A DNA stretch of 64,000 nt from Petrolisthes cinctipes (Eukaryota; Arthropoda; Malacostraca; Decapoda; Porcellanidae), in contig JAWQEG010001432.1 of NCBI GenBank assembly GCA_033782935.1, positions 529,001 to 593,000 of the forward strand, given 5' to 3'. Below the pieces are notes generated by a model, which did no database searches, was not told the origin of the DNA, and was given only the letters and a program-made list of their open reading frames with translations. A program made the translations under genes and the position numbers. This document shows positions 9,723 through 23,800 of the stretch, piece by piece (within the stretch, counting starts at the first letter, position 1; each line of letters begins with the position of its first letter).

Positions 9723-12700
9723 CGGGTACAGAAGATGCATGCACATATCGACTTTTTGCACCTAAAATATCGATTTTGAGCATGTTTTGGGTCTGTATCC
9801 TGAAAAAATTCTAGCAAGGAGTAGGCATGTACAGATCGCTTCTGGGACCCCAAAATATCGAATTTTCTGGTGTTTTGAACCTGAATTTGGGATATAGACG
9901 GATACAGAAGATGCATGCACATATCGACTTTGGGCACCTAAAATATCGATTTTGAGCATGTTTTGGGCCTGTATTTTGAAAATACTCTAACACGGAGTAG
10001 GCATGTAGAGATCGCTTCGGGGACCCAAAAATATCGAATTTTCGGGTGTTTTGAACCAGAATTTGAGATAGAGACGGGTACTGAAGATGCATACACATAT
10101 TGACTTTGGGCAGCTAAAATATCGATTTTCAGCATGTTTTTGGGCCTGTATTTTGAAAATACTCTAACACGGAGTATGCATGTACAGATCGCTTAAGGGA
10201 CACAAAAATATCGATTTTTTGGGTGTTTTGAGCCTGAATTTGAGATTTAAACGGGTACAGAAGATGCATGCACATATCGACTTTAGACACCTAAAATATC
10301 GATTTATAGCATGTTTTGGGCCAGTATTTTAAAAACATTCTAGCACTGAGTAGGCATGTATAGATTGCTTAAGGGACCCAAAAAATATCGAATTTTCGGA
10401 GTTTTGAGCCTGAATTTGAGATATAAACGGGTACAGAAGATGCATGCACATATCGACTTTTTGCACCTAAAATATCGATTTTGAGCATGTTTTGGGTCTG
10501 TATCTTGAAAACATTCTAGCAAGGAGTAGGCATGTACAGATCGCTTCTGGGACCCCAAAATATCGAATTTTCTGGTGTTTTGAACCTGAATTAGGGATAT
10601 ACACGGGTACAGAAGATGCATACACATATTGACTTTGGGCACATAAAATATCGATTTTCAGCATGTTTTGGGCCTGTATTTTAAAAACACTCTAACACGG
10701 AGTATGCACGTACAGATCGCTTCTGGGACCCAAAAATATTGAATTTTCGGGTGTTTTGAGCCTGAATTTGAGATATAAACGGGTACAGAAGATGCATGCA
10801 CATATCGACTTTGTTCACCTAAAATATCGATTTTTAGTATGTTTTGGGCCTGTATTTTAAAAATACTCTAACACGGAGTAGACATGTACAGATCGCTTTT
10901 GGGACCCCAAAATATCGAATTTTCGGGTGTTTTGAGCCTGAATTTGAGATATAAACGTGTACAGAAGATGCATACACATATTGACTTTGGGCAGTTAAAA
11001 TATCGATTTTCAGCATGTTTTAGGCCTGTATTTAAAAAATACTCTAACTCGGAGTATGCATGTACAGATGGCTTTTGGGACCCAAAAAATATCGAATAAT
11101 CGGGTGTTTTGAGTCTGAATTTGAGACATAAACGGGTACAGAAGATGCATGCACATATCGACTTTGGGCACCCAAAATATCGATTTTGAGCATATTTTGG
11201 GCCTGTATTTTTAAAATACTCTAACACGGAATAGACACGTACAGATCGCTCCTGGGACACAAAAATATCGAATTTTTGGGTGTTTTGAGCCTGAATTTGA
11301 GATATAAACGGGTACAGAAGATGCATGCACATATCGACTTTGGGCACCCAAAATATCGATTTTTAGCATGTTCTGAGCCTCTATTTTGAAAACATTCTAG
11401 CACTGAGTAGGCATGTACAGATCGCTTCTGGGACCCAAAAATATTAATTTTTCCGTCGTTTTTAGCCTGAATTTGAGATAGAAACGGGTACTGAAGATGC
11501 ATGCAGATATTAACTTTGGGCACCCAAAATATCGATTTTTAACATGTTTTTGGCCTATATTTTGAAAATACTCTAACACAGAGTAGGCATGTACAGATCG
11601 CTTCTGGGACACAAAAATATTGAATTTTCGGGTGTTTTGAGCCTGAATTTGGGATATAAACGGGTACAGAAGATGCATACACATATTGACTTGTAACACA
11701 TAAAATATTGATTTTTAGCATGTTTTTACCCTATATTTTGAAAATATTCTAGGACTGAGTAGGCATGTACAGATCACTTCTTGGACCCAAAAATATCGAA
11801 TTTTCGGGTGTTTTGAGCCTAAATTTGAGATATAAACGGGTACAGCATATGCATTCACATATCGACATTGGGCACCTATAATATCGATTTTTAGCTTGTT
11901 TTGGGCCTATATTTTGAAAATATTCTTTCATTGAGTAGATATGTACAGATTGCTTCTGTGAACCAAAAAATATCGAATTTTCGGGTGTTTTGAGGTTGAA
12001 TTTGGGATATAAACGGGTACAAAAGATGTATGCACATATCGACTTTGGACACGTAAAATATCGATTTTTAGCATGTTTTGAGCCTATATTTTGAAAACAT
12101 TCTAGCACTGAGTATGCATGTACAGATCGCTTAAGGGACCCAAAAATATTGAATTTTCGGGTGTTTTAAGCCTGAATTTGAGATATAAACGGGTACAGAA
12201 GATGCATACACATATCGACTTTGGGCACCTAAAATATCGATTTTTAGTATGTTTTGGGCCTGTATTTTAAAAATACTCTAACATTGAGTAGACATGTACA
12301 TATCGCTTTTGGGACCCAAAAATATCGAATTTTTGGGTGTTTTGAGCCTAAATTTGAGATATAAAGGGTACAGAAGAAGCATGCACATATCGACTTTGGA
12401 CACCTAAAATATCGATTTTTAGCATGTTTTGAGCCTATATTTTGAAAACATTCTAGCACTGAGTATGCATGTACAGATCGCTTAAGGGACCCCAAAATAT
12501 TGAATTTTCGGGTGTTTTGAGCCTGAATTTGAGATATAAACGGGTATAGAAGATGGATGCACATATCGACTTTGGGCAACTAAAATATCGATTTTTAGTA
12601 TGTTTTCGGCCTCTATTTTAAAAATACTCTAACACGGAGTAGATATGTACAGATCGCTTTTGGGACCCAAACATATGGAATTTTCGAGTGTTTTGAGCCT

Positions 12701-15531
12701 GAATTTGAGATATAAACGGGTACAGAAGATGCATGCACATATCGACTTTTTGCACCTAAAATATCGATTTTGAGCATGTTTTGGGTCTGAATCTAGAAAA
12801 AATTCTAGCAAAGAGTAGGCATGTACAGATCGCTTCTGGAACCCAAAAATATCGAATTTTCGGGGTTTTGAACCTGATTTTGGAATATAGACGGATACAG
12901 AAGATGCATGCACATATCGACTTTGGGCACCCAAAATATCGATTTTGAGCATGTTTTGGGCCTATATTTTGAAAACACTCTAACACGGAGTAGGCATGTA
13001 CAGATCGCTTCGGGGACAAAAAAAATATCGAATTTTCGGGTGTTTTGAACCTGAATTTGAGATAGAGACGGGTACATAAGATGCATACACATATTGACTT
13101 TGGGCAGCTAAAATATCGATTTTCATCATGTCTTGGGCCTGTATTTTGAAAATACTCTAACACGGAGTATGCATGTACAGATCGCTTAAGGGACACAAAA
13201 ATATCGATTTTTTGGGTGTTTTGAGCCTGAATTTGAGATTTAAACGGGTACAGAAGATGCATGCACATATCGACTTTAGACACCTAAAATATCGATTTAT
13301 AGCATGTTTTGGGCCAGTATTTTAAAAACATTCTAGCACTGAGTAGGCATGTATAGATTGCTTAAGGGACCCAAAAATATCGAATTTTCGGAGTTTTGAG
13401 CCTGAATTTGAGATATAAACGGGTACAGAAGATGCATGCACATATCGACTTTTTGCACCTAAAATATCGATTTTGAGCATGTTTTGGGTCTGTATCTTGA
13501 AAACATTCTAGCAAGGAGTAGGCATGTACAGATCGCTTCTGTGACCCCAAAATATCGAATTTTCTGGTGTTTTGAACCTGAATTAGGGATATACACGGGT
13601 ACAGAAGATGCATACACATATTGACTTTGGGCACATAAAATATCGATTTTCAGCATGTTTTGGGCCTGTATTTTAAAAACACTCTAACACGGAGTATGCA
13701 CGTACAGATCGCTTCTGGGACCCAAAAATATTGAATTTTCGGGTCTTTTGAGCCTGAATTTGAGATATAAACGGGTACAGAAGATGCATGCACATATCGA
13801 CTTTGGGCACCTATAATATCGATTTTTAGCTTGTTTTGGGCCTATATTTTAAAAATATTCTTTCATTGAATAAATATGTACAGATTGCTTCTGTGAACCA
13901 AAAAATATCGAATTTTCGGGTGTTTTGAGGTTGAATTTGGGATATAAACGGGTACAAAAGATGTATGCACATATCGACTTTGGACACGTAAAATATCGAT
14001 TTTTAGCATGTTTTGAGCCTATATTTTGAAAACATTCTAGCACTGAGTATGCATGTACAGATCGCTTAAGGGACCCAAAAATATTGAATTTTCGGGTGTT
14101 TTAAGCCTGAATTTGAGATATAAACGGGTACAGAAGATGCATGCACATATCGACTTTGGGCACCTAAAATATCGATTTTTAGTATGTTTTGGGCCTGTAT
14201 TTTAAAAATACTCTAACATTGAGTAGACATGTACATATCGCTTTTGGGACCCAAAAATATCGAATTTTTGGGTGTTTTGAGCCTAAATTTGAGATATAAA
14301 GGGTAATGAAGAAGCATGCACATATCGACTTTGGACACCTAAAATATCGATTTTTAGCATGTTTTGAGCCTATATTTTGAAAACATTCTAGCACTGAGTA
14401 TGCATGTACAGATCGCTTAAGGGACCCAAAAATATTGAATTTTCGGGTGTTTTGAGCCTGATTTTGAGATATAAACGGGTATAGAAGATGGATGCACATA
14501 TCGACTTTGGGCACCTAAAATATCGATTTTTAGTATGTTTTGGGCCTCTATTTTAAAAATACTCTAACACGGAGTAGACATGTACAGATCGCTAAAGGGA
14601 CCCAAAAATATTGAATTTTCGGGTGTTTTGAGCCTGAATTTGAGATATAAACGGGTATAGAAGATGGATGCACATATCGACTTTGGGCAACTAAAATATC
14701 GATTTTTAGTATGCTTTCGGCCTCTATTTTAAAAATACTTTAACACGGAGTAGACATGTACAGATCGCTTTTGGGACCCAAAAATATTGAATTTTCGGGT
14801 GTTTTGAGCCTGAATTTGAGATATAAACGGGTACAGAAGATGCATGCACATATCGACTTTTTGCACCTAAAATATCGATTTTGAGCATGTTTTGGGTCTG
14901 TATCTTGAAATTTTTTTTTCAAAGAGTAGGCATGTACAGATCGCTTCTGGAACCCAAAAATATCGAATTTTCGGGGTTTTGAACCTGAATTTGGTATATA
15001 GACGGATACAGAAGATGCATGCACATATCGACTTTGGGCACCCAAAATATCGATTTTGAGCATGTTTTGGGCCTATATTTTGAAAACACTCTAACACGGA
15101 GTAGGCATGTACAGATCGCTTCGGGGACAAAAAAAATATCGAATTTTCGGGTGTTTTGAGCCTGAAATTGATATATAAAAGGGTACAGAAGATGCATGCA
15201 CATATCGACTTTTTGCACCTAAAATATCGATTTTGAGCATGTTTTGGGTGTGTATCTTGAAAACATTCTAGCAAGAAGTAGGCATGTACAGATTGCTTCT
15301 GGGACCCTAAAATATAGAATTTTCGAGTGTTTTGAACCTGAATTTGGGATATAGACGGATACAGAAGATGCATTCACATATCGACTTTGGGCACCTAAAA
15401 TATCGATTTTGAGCATGTTTTTGGCCTGTATTTTGAAAATACTCTAACACGGAGTAGGCATGTACAGATCGCTTCGGGGACCCTAAAATATAGAATTTTC
15501 GGGTGTTTTGAACCTGAATTTGAGATAGAGA
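9723..15531. repeat. HOR unit A2, 33 monomers (5,809 bp)
   Basis: This is the second copy of HOR A, collinear with A1 except for one missing monomer near 15.18-15.36 kb and occasional single-base changes or one-base indels. Examples are GACTTTGTTCACC at about 10807 where A1 reads GACTTTGGGCACC, and GCACC against GACC near 14870 and 8880. It is followed directly by a third, truncated copy starting at 15532. Confidence 0.9.
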
Positions 15532-16420
15532 CGGGTACAGAAGATGCATGCACATATCGACTTTTTGCACCTAAAATATCGATTTTGAGCATGTTTTGGG
15601 TCTGTATCCTGAAAAAATTCTAGCAAGGAGTAGGCATGTACAGATCGCTTCTGGGACCCCAAAATATCGAATTTTCTTGTGTTTTGAACCTGAATTTGGG
15701 ATATAGACGGATACAGAAGATGCATTCACATATCGACTTTGGGCACCTAAAATATCGATTTTGAGCATGTTTTGGGCCTGTATTTTGAAAATACTCTAAC
15801 ACGGAGTAGGCATGTACAGATCGCTTCGGGGACCCTAAAATATCGAATTTTCGGGTGTTTTGAACCTGAATTTGAGATAGAGACGGGTACAGAAGATGCA
15901 TACACATATTGACTTTGGGCAGCTAAAATATCGATTTTCAGCATGTTTTGGGCCTGTATTTTGAAAATACTCTAACACGGAGTATGCATGTACAGATCGC
16001 TTAAGGGACCCAAAAATATCGATTTTTTGGGTGTTTTGAGCCTGAATTTGAGATTTAAACGGGTACGGAAGATGCATGCACATATCGACTTTAGACACCT
16101 AAAATATCGATTTTGAGCATGTTTTGGGTCTGTATCTTGAAAACATTCTAGCAAGGAGTAGGCATGTACAGATCGCTTCTGGGACCCCAAAATATCGAAT
16201 TTTCTGGTGTTTTGAACCTGAATTAGGGATATACACGGGTACAGAAGATACATACACATATTGACTTTGGGCACATAAAATATCGATTTTCAGCATGTTT
16301 TGGGCTTGTATTTTAAAAACACTCTAACACGGAGTATGCACGTACAGATCGCTTCTGGGACCCAAAAATATTGAATTTTCGGGTGTTTTGAGCCTGAATT
16401 TGAGATATAAACGGGTACAG
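15532..16420. repeat. HOR unit A3, truncated head of family A
   Basis: The sequence repeats the head of A2 at an offset of 5,809 bp. After about 15.95 kb the offset becomes 5,632 bp, so a second monomer is missing relative to A2. Similarity of order is lost after about 16.42 kb, where 16425 continues as GATGCATACACATATTGAC while the A2 counterpart reads GATGCATGCACATATCGAC. This is where the A block gives way to B-type monomers. Confidence 0.8.
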
Positions 16421-17117
16421 AAGATGCATACACATATTGACTTTGGGCAGCTAAAATATCGATTTTCAGCATGTTTTAGGCCTGTATTTTAAAAATACTC
16501 TAACACGGAGTATGCATGTACAGATCGCTCCTGGGACACAAAAATATCGAATTTTTGGGTGTTTTGAGCCTGAATTTGAGATATAAACGGGTACAGAAGA
16601 TGCATGCACATATCGACTTTGGGCACCCAAAATATCGATTTTTAGCATGTTCTGAGCCTCTATTTTGAAAACATTCTAGCACTGAGTAGGCATGTACAGA
16701 TCGCTTCTGGGACCCAAAAATATTGAATAATCGGGTGTTTTGAGCCTCAATTTGAGATATAACCGGGTACAGAGAATGCATACACATATTGACTTTGTGC
16801 ACCTAACATATCAATTTTCAGCATGTTTTGGGCTTGCATTTTAAAAAAACACTCTAACACGGAGTATGCATGTACAGATCGCTTCTGGGACCCCAAAATA
16901 TCGAATTTTCTGGTGTTTTGAACCTGAATTTGGGATATAGACGGATACAGAAGATGCATGCACATATCGACTTTGGCCACCTAAAATATCGATTTTGAGC
17001 ATGTTTTGGGCCTGTATTTTGAAAATACTCTAACACGGAGTAGGCATGAACAGATCGCTTCGGGGACCCAAAAATATTGAATTTTCGGGTGTTTTGAGCC
17101 TGAATTTGAGATATAAA
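16421..17117. repeat. Transition monomers between families A and B
   Basis: About four monomers mix B-type states (GCTCCTGGGACAC, GCATGTTCTGAGCCTC) with A-type states (TTTTCTGGTGTTTTGAACC, GACTTTGGCCACC). One has a longer A run before ACTCTAACACGG near 16845 (AAAAAAACACTC). There is no gene. The order of variants does not match either HOR unit over long distance. Confidence 0.6.
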
Positions 17118-20100
17118 CGGGTACAGAAGATGCATACACATATTGACTTTGGGCAGCTAAAATATCGATTTTCAGCATGTTTTAGGCCTGTATTTTAAAA
17201 ATACTCTAACACGGAGTATGCATGTACAGATGGCTTTTGGGACACAAAAATATCGAATATTCGGGTGTTTTAAGTCTGAATTTGAGACATAAACGGGTAC
17301 AGAAGATGCATGCACATATCGACTTTGGGCACCCAAAATATCGATTTTGAGCATATTTTGGGCCTGTATATTTTAAAATACTCTAACACGGAATAGACAC
17401 GTACAGATCGCTCCTGCGACACAAAAATATCGAATTTTTGGGTGTTTTGAGCCTGAATTTGAGATATAAACGGGTACACAAGATGCATGCACATATCGAC
17501 TTTGGGCACCCAAAATATCGATTTTTAGAATGTTCTGAGCCTCTATTTTGAAAACATTCTAGCACTGGGTAGGCATGTACAGATCGCTTCTGGGACCCAA
17601 AAATATTGAATTTTCGGGTGTTTTGAGCCTGAATTTGAGATATAAACGGGTACAGAAGATGCATACACATATTGACTTTGGGCAGCTAAAATATCGATTT
17701 TCAGCATGTTTTAGGCCTGTATTTTAAAAATACTCTAACACGGAGTATGCATGTACAGATGGCTTTTGGGACACAAAAATATCGAATATTTGGGTGTTTT
17801 AAGTCTGAATTTGAGACATAAACGGGTACAGAAGATGCATGCACATATCGACTTTGGGCACCCAAAATATCGATTTTGAGCATATTTTGGGCCTGTATTT
17901 TTAAAATACTCTAACACGGAATAGACACGTCCAGATCGCTCCTGCGACACAAAAATATCGAATTTTTGGGTGTTTTGAGCCTGAATTTGAGATATAAACG
18001 GGTACAGAAGATGCATGCACATATCGACTTTGGGCACCCAAAATATCGATTTTTAGAATGTTCTGAGCCTCTATTTTGAAAACATTCAAGCACTGAGTAG
18101 GCATGTACAGATCACTTCTGGGACCCAAAAATATTGAATTTTCGGGTGTTTTGAGCCTGAATTTGAGATATAACCGGGTACAGAGAATGCATACACATAT
18201 TGACTTTGGGCACATAAAATATCGATTTTCAGCATGTTTTGGGCCTGTATTTTAAAAACACTCTAACACGGGGTATGCACGTACAGATCGCTTCTGGGAC
18301 CCAAAAACATTTACTTTTCGTTTGTTTTGAGCCTGAATTTGATTTATAAACGGGAACAGAAGATGCATGCACATATCGACTTTGGGCACCTAAAATATCG
18401 ATTTTTAGTATGTTTTGGGCCTGTATTTTAAAAATACTCTAACACGGAGTAGACATGTACAGATCGCTTTTGGGACCTAAAAATATCGAATTTTCGGGTG
18501 TTTTGAGCCTGAATTTGAGATATAAACGGGTACAGAAGATGCATGCACATATCGACTTTTTGCACCTAAAATATCGATTTTGAGCATGTTTTGGGTCTGT
18601 ATCTTGAAAAAATTCTAGCAAAGAGTAGGCATGTACAGATCGCTTCTGGAACCCAAAAATATCGAATTTTCGGGGTTTTGAACCTGAATTTGGAATATAG
18701 TCGGATACAGAAGATGCATGCACATATCGACTTTTTGCACCAAAAATATCGATTTTGAGCATGTTTTGGGCCTATATTTTGAAAACACTCTAACACGGAG
18801 TAGGCATGTACAGATCGCTTCGGGGACCAAAAAAATATCGAATTTTCGGGTGTTTTGAGCCTGAAATTGATATATAAAAGGGTACAGAAGATGCATGCAC
18901 ATATCGACTTTTTGCACCTAAAATATCGATTTTGAGCATGTTTTGGGTGTGTATCTTGAAAACATTCTAGCAAGAAGTAGGCATGTACAGATTGCTTCTG
19001 GGACCCTAAAATATAGAATTTTCAAGTGTTTTGAACCTGAATTTGGGATATACACGGGTACAGAAGATGCATACACATATTGACTTTGGGAACCTAAAAC
19101 TTCGATTTTCAGCATGTTTTGGGCCTGTATTATAAAAACACTCTAACACGGAGTATGCACGTACAGATCGCTTCTGGTACCCAAAAATATCGAATTTTCG
19201 GGTGTTTTGAGCCTGAATTTGAGATATAAACGGGTACAGAAGATGCATGCACATATCGACTTTTTGCACCTAAAATATCGATTTTGAGCATGATTTGGGT
19301 CTGTATCTTGAAAAAATTCTAGCAAGGAGTAGGCATGTACAGATCGCTTCTGGGACCCCAAAATATCGAATTTTATGGTGTTTTGAACCTGAATTTGGGA
19401 TATAGACGGATACAGAAGATGCATGCACATATCGACTTTGGGCACCTAAAATATCGATTTTGAGCATGTTTTTGGCCTGTATTTTGAAAATACTCTAACA
19501 CGGAGTAGGCATGTACAGATCGCTTCGGGGACCCAAAAATATCGAATTTTCGGGTGTTTTGAACCTGAATTTGAGATAGAGACGGGTACAGAAGATGCAT
19601 ACACATATTGACTTTGGGCAGCTAAAATATCGATTTTCAGCATGTTTTGGGCCTGTATTTTGAAAATACTCTAACACGGAGTATGCATGTACAGATCGCT
19701 TAAGGGACAAAAAAATATCGATTTTTTGGGTGTTTTGAGCCTGAATTTGAGATTTAAACGGGTACAGAAGATGCATGCACATATCGACTTTAGACACCTA
19801 AAATATCGATTTATAGCATGTTTTGGGCCAGTATTTTAAAAACATTCTAGCACTGAGTAGGCATGTATAGATTGCTTAAGGGACCCAAAAATGTCGAATT
19901 TTCGGAGTTTTGAGCCTAAATTTGAGATATAAACGGGTACAGAAGATGCATGCACATATCGACTTTTTGCACCTAAAATATCGATTTTGAGCATGTTTTG
20001 GGTCTGTATCTTGAAAACATTCTAGCATGGAGTAGGCATGTACAGATCGCTTCTGGGACCCCAAAATATCGAATTTTCTGGTGTTTTGAACCTGAATTAG

Positions 20101-20813
20101 GGATATACACGGGTACAGAAGATGCATACATATATTGACTTTGGGCACATAAAATATCGATTTTCAGCATGTTTTGGGCCTGTATTTTAAAAACACTCTA
20201 ACACGGGGTATGCACGTACAGATCGCTTCTGAGACCCAAAAACATTGATTTTTCGTTTGTTTTGAGCCTGAATTTGAGATATAAACGGGTACAGAAGATG
20301 CATGCACATATCGACTTTTTGCACTTAAAATATCGATTATGAGCATGTTTTGGGTCTGTATCTTGAAAACATTCTAGCAAGGAGTAGGCATGTACAGATC
20401 GCTTCTGGGACCCCAAAATATCGAATTTTCTGGTGTTTTGAACCTGAATTAGGGATATACACGGGTACAGAAGATGCATACACATATTGACTTTGGCCAC
20501 ATAAAATATCGATTTTTAGCATGTTTTGGGCCAGTATTTTAAAAACACTCTAACACGGAGTATGCACGTACAGATCGCTTCTGGGACCCAAAAATATTGA
20601 ATTTTCGGGTGTTTTGAGCCTGAATGTGAGATATAAACGGGTACAGAAGATGCATGCACATATCGACTTTGGGCACCTAAAATATCGATTTTTAGTATGT
20701 TTTGGGCCTGTATTTTAAAAATACTCTAACACGGAGTAGACATGTACAGATCGCTTTTGGGACCCAAAAATATCGAATTTTCGGGTGTTTTGAGCCTGAA
20801 TTTGAGATATAAA
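17118..20813. repeat. HOR unit B0, 21 monomers (3,696 bp)
   Basis: The head of family B appears here first. Bases 17118 to about 18610 match 20814 to about 22305 at an offset of 3,696 then 3,695 bp. The head opens with two tandem three-monomer blocks (17118-17646 and 17647-18174) marked by TTTTAAGTCTGAATTTGAGAC, GGAATAGACACG, GCTCCTGCGACAC and AGAATGTTCTGAGCCTC. The rest of the unit, from about 18.43 kb, is A-like and unlike the body of B1. B0 is therefore a chimaeric or shortened unit. Confidence 0.8.
18430..20210. repeat. A-type segment embedded in family B
   Basis: Three collinear matches to family A follow one another. Bases 18439-19000 match 14740-15300 (offset 3,699). Bases 18885-19895 match 2690-3700 (offset 16,195). 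Bases 19862-20180 match 4372-4690 (offset 15,490). B-type states are absent until 20.2 kb. The run either derives from an ancestral segment from before the A and B blocks were separated, or was moved into B by exchange. Confidence 0.75.
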
Positions 20814-23800
20814 CGGGTACAGAAGATGCATACACATATTGACTTTGGGCAGCTAAAATATCGATTTTCAGCATGTTTTAGGCCTGTATTTTAAAAATAC
20901 TCTAACACGGAGTATGCATGTACAGATGACTTTTGGGACACAATAATATCGAATATTCGGGTGTTTTAAGTCTGAATTTGAGACATAAACGGGTACAGAA
21001 GATGCATGCACATATCGACTTTGGGCACCCAAAATATCGATTTTGAGCATATTTTGGGCCTGTATTTTTAAAATACTCTAACACGGAATAGACACGTACA
21101 GATCGCTCCTGCGACACAAAAATATCGAATTTTTGGGTGTTTTGAGCCTGAATTTGAGATATAAACGGGTACAGAAGATGCATGCACATATCGACTTTGG
21201 GCACCCAAAATATCGATTTTTAGAATGTTCTGAGCCTCTATTTTGAAAACATTCTAGCACTGAGTAGGCATGTACAGATCGCTTCTGGGACCCAAAAATA
21301 TCGAATTTTCGGGTGTTTTGAGCCTGAATTTGAGATATAAACGGGTACAGAAGATGCATACACATATTGACTTTGGGCAGCTAAAATATCGATTTTCAGC
21401 ATGTTTTAGGCCTGTATTTTAAAAATACTATAACACGGAGTATGCATGTACAGATGGCTTTTGGGACACAAAAATATCGAATATTCGGGTGTTTTAAGTC
21501 TGAATTTGAGACATAAACGGGTACAGAAGATACATGCACATATCGACTTTCGGCACCCAAAATATCGATTTTGAGCATATTTTGGGCCTGTATTTTTAAA
21601 ATACTCTAACACGGAATAGACACGTACAGATCGCTCCTGCGACACAAAAATATCGAATTTTTGGGTGTTTTGAGCCTGAATTTGAGATATAAACGGGTAC
21701 ACAAGATGCATGCACATATCGACTTTGGGCACCCAAAATATCGATTTTTAGAATGTTCTGAGCCTCTATTTTGAAAACATTCTAGCACTAAGTAGGCATG
21801 TACAGATCGCTTCTGGGACCCAAAAATATTGAATTTTCGGGTGTTTCGAGCCTGAATTTGAGATATAACCGGGTACAGAGAATGCATACACATATTGACT
21901 TTGGGCACATAAAATATCGATTTTCAGCATGTTTTGGGCCTGTATTTTAAAAACACTTTAACACGGGGTATGCACGTACAGATCGCTTCTGGGACCCAAA
22001 AACATTGATTTTTCGTTTGTTTTGAGCCTGAATTTGAGATATAAACGGGTACAGAAGATGCATGCACATATCGACTTTGGGCACCTAAAATATCGATTTT
22101 TAGTATGTTTTGGGCCTGTATTTTAAAAATACTCTAACACGGAGTAGACATGTACAGATCGCTTTTGGGACCTAAAAATATCGAATTTTCGGGTGTTTTG
22201 AGCCTGAAATTGAGATATAAACGGGTACAGAAGATGCATGCACATATCGACTTTTTGCACTTAAAATATCGATTTTGAGCATGTTTTGGGTCTGTATCTT
22301 GAAAACATTCTAGCAAGGAGTAGGCACGTACAGATCGCTTCTGGGACCCCAAAATATCGAATTTTCTGGTGTTTTGAACCTGAATTAGGGATATACACGG
22401 GTACAGAAGATGCATACACATATTGACTTTGGCCACATAAAATATCGATTTTTACCATGTTTTGGGCCTGTATTTTAAAAACACTCTAACACGGAGTATG
22501 CACGTACAGATCGCTTCTGGGACCCAAAAATATTGAATTTTCGGGTGTTTTGAGCCTGAATGTGAGATATAAACGGGTACAGAAGATGCATGCACATATC
22601 GACTTTGGGCACCCAAAATATCGATTTTTAGAATGTTCTGATCCTCTATTTTGAAAACATACTAGCACTGTGTAGGCATGTACAGATCGCTTCTGGGACC
22701 CAAAAATATCGAATTTTCGGGTGTTTTGAACCTGAATTTGAGATATAAACGGGTACAGAAGATGCATACACATATTGACTTTGGGCAGCTAAAATATCGA
22801 TTTTCAGCATGTTTTAGGCCTGTATTTTAAAAATACTCTAACACGGAGTATGCATGTACAGATGGCTTTTGGGACACAAAAATATCGAATATTCGGGTGT
22901 TTTAAGTCTGAATTTGAGACATAAACGGGTACAGAAGATGCATGCACATATCGACTTTGGGCACCCAAAATATCGATTTTGAGCATATTTTGGGCCTGTA
23001 TTTTTAAAATACTCTAACACGGAATAGACACGTACAGATCGCTCCTGCGACACAAAAATATCGAATTTTTGGGTGTTTTGAGTCTGAATTTGAGATATAA
23101 ACGGGTACACAAGATGCATGCACATATCGACTTTGGGCACCCAAAATATCGATTTTTGGAATGTTCTGAGCCTCTATTTTGAAAACATTCTAGCACTAAG
23201 TAGGCATGTACAGATCGCTTCTGGGACCCAAAAATATTGAATTTTCGGGTGTTTTGAGCCTGAATTTGAGATATAACCGGGTACAGAGAATGCATACACA
23301 TATTGACTTTGGGCACATAAAATATCGATTTTCAGCATGTTTTGGGCCTGTATTTTAAAAACACTCTAACACGGGGTATAGACGTACAGATCGCTTCTGG
23401 GACCCAAAAACATTGATTTTTCGTTTTTTTTGAGCCTGAATTTGAGATATAAACGGGTACAGAAGATGCATGCACATATCGACTTTGGGCACCTAAAATA
23501 TCGATTTTTAGTATGTTTTGGGCCTGTATTTTAAAAATAATCTAACACGGAGTAGACATGTACAGATCGCTTTTGGGACCTAAAAATATCGAATTTTCGG
23601 GTGTTTTGAGCCTGAATTTGAGATATAAACGGGTACAGAAGATGCATACACATATTGACTTTGGGCAGCTAAAATATCGATTTTCAGCATGTTTTTGGCC
23701 TGTATTTTAAAAATACTCTAACACGGAGTATGCATGTAAAGATGGCTTTTGGGACCCAAAAATATCGAATATTCGGGTGTTTTGAGTCTGAATTTGAGAC

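Noticed and set aside
3740..15531. A1 and A2 as an assembly artefact (the same sequence entered twice).
   Set aside because: The copies differ by scattered substitutions, one-base indels and one whole monomer. That is not expected from a simple duplicated contig, although only spanning reads can settle it.
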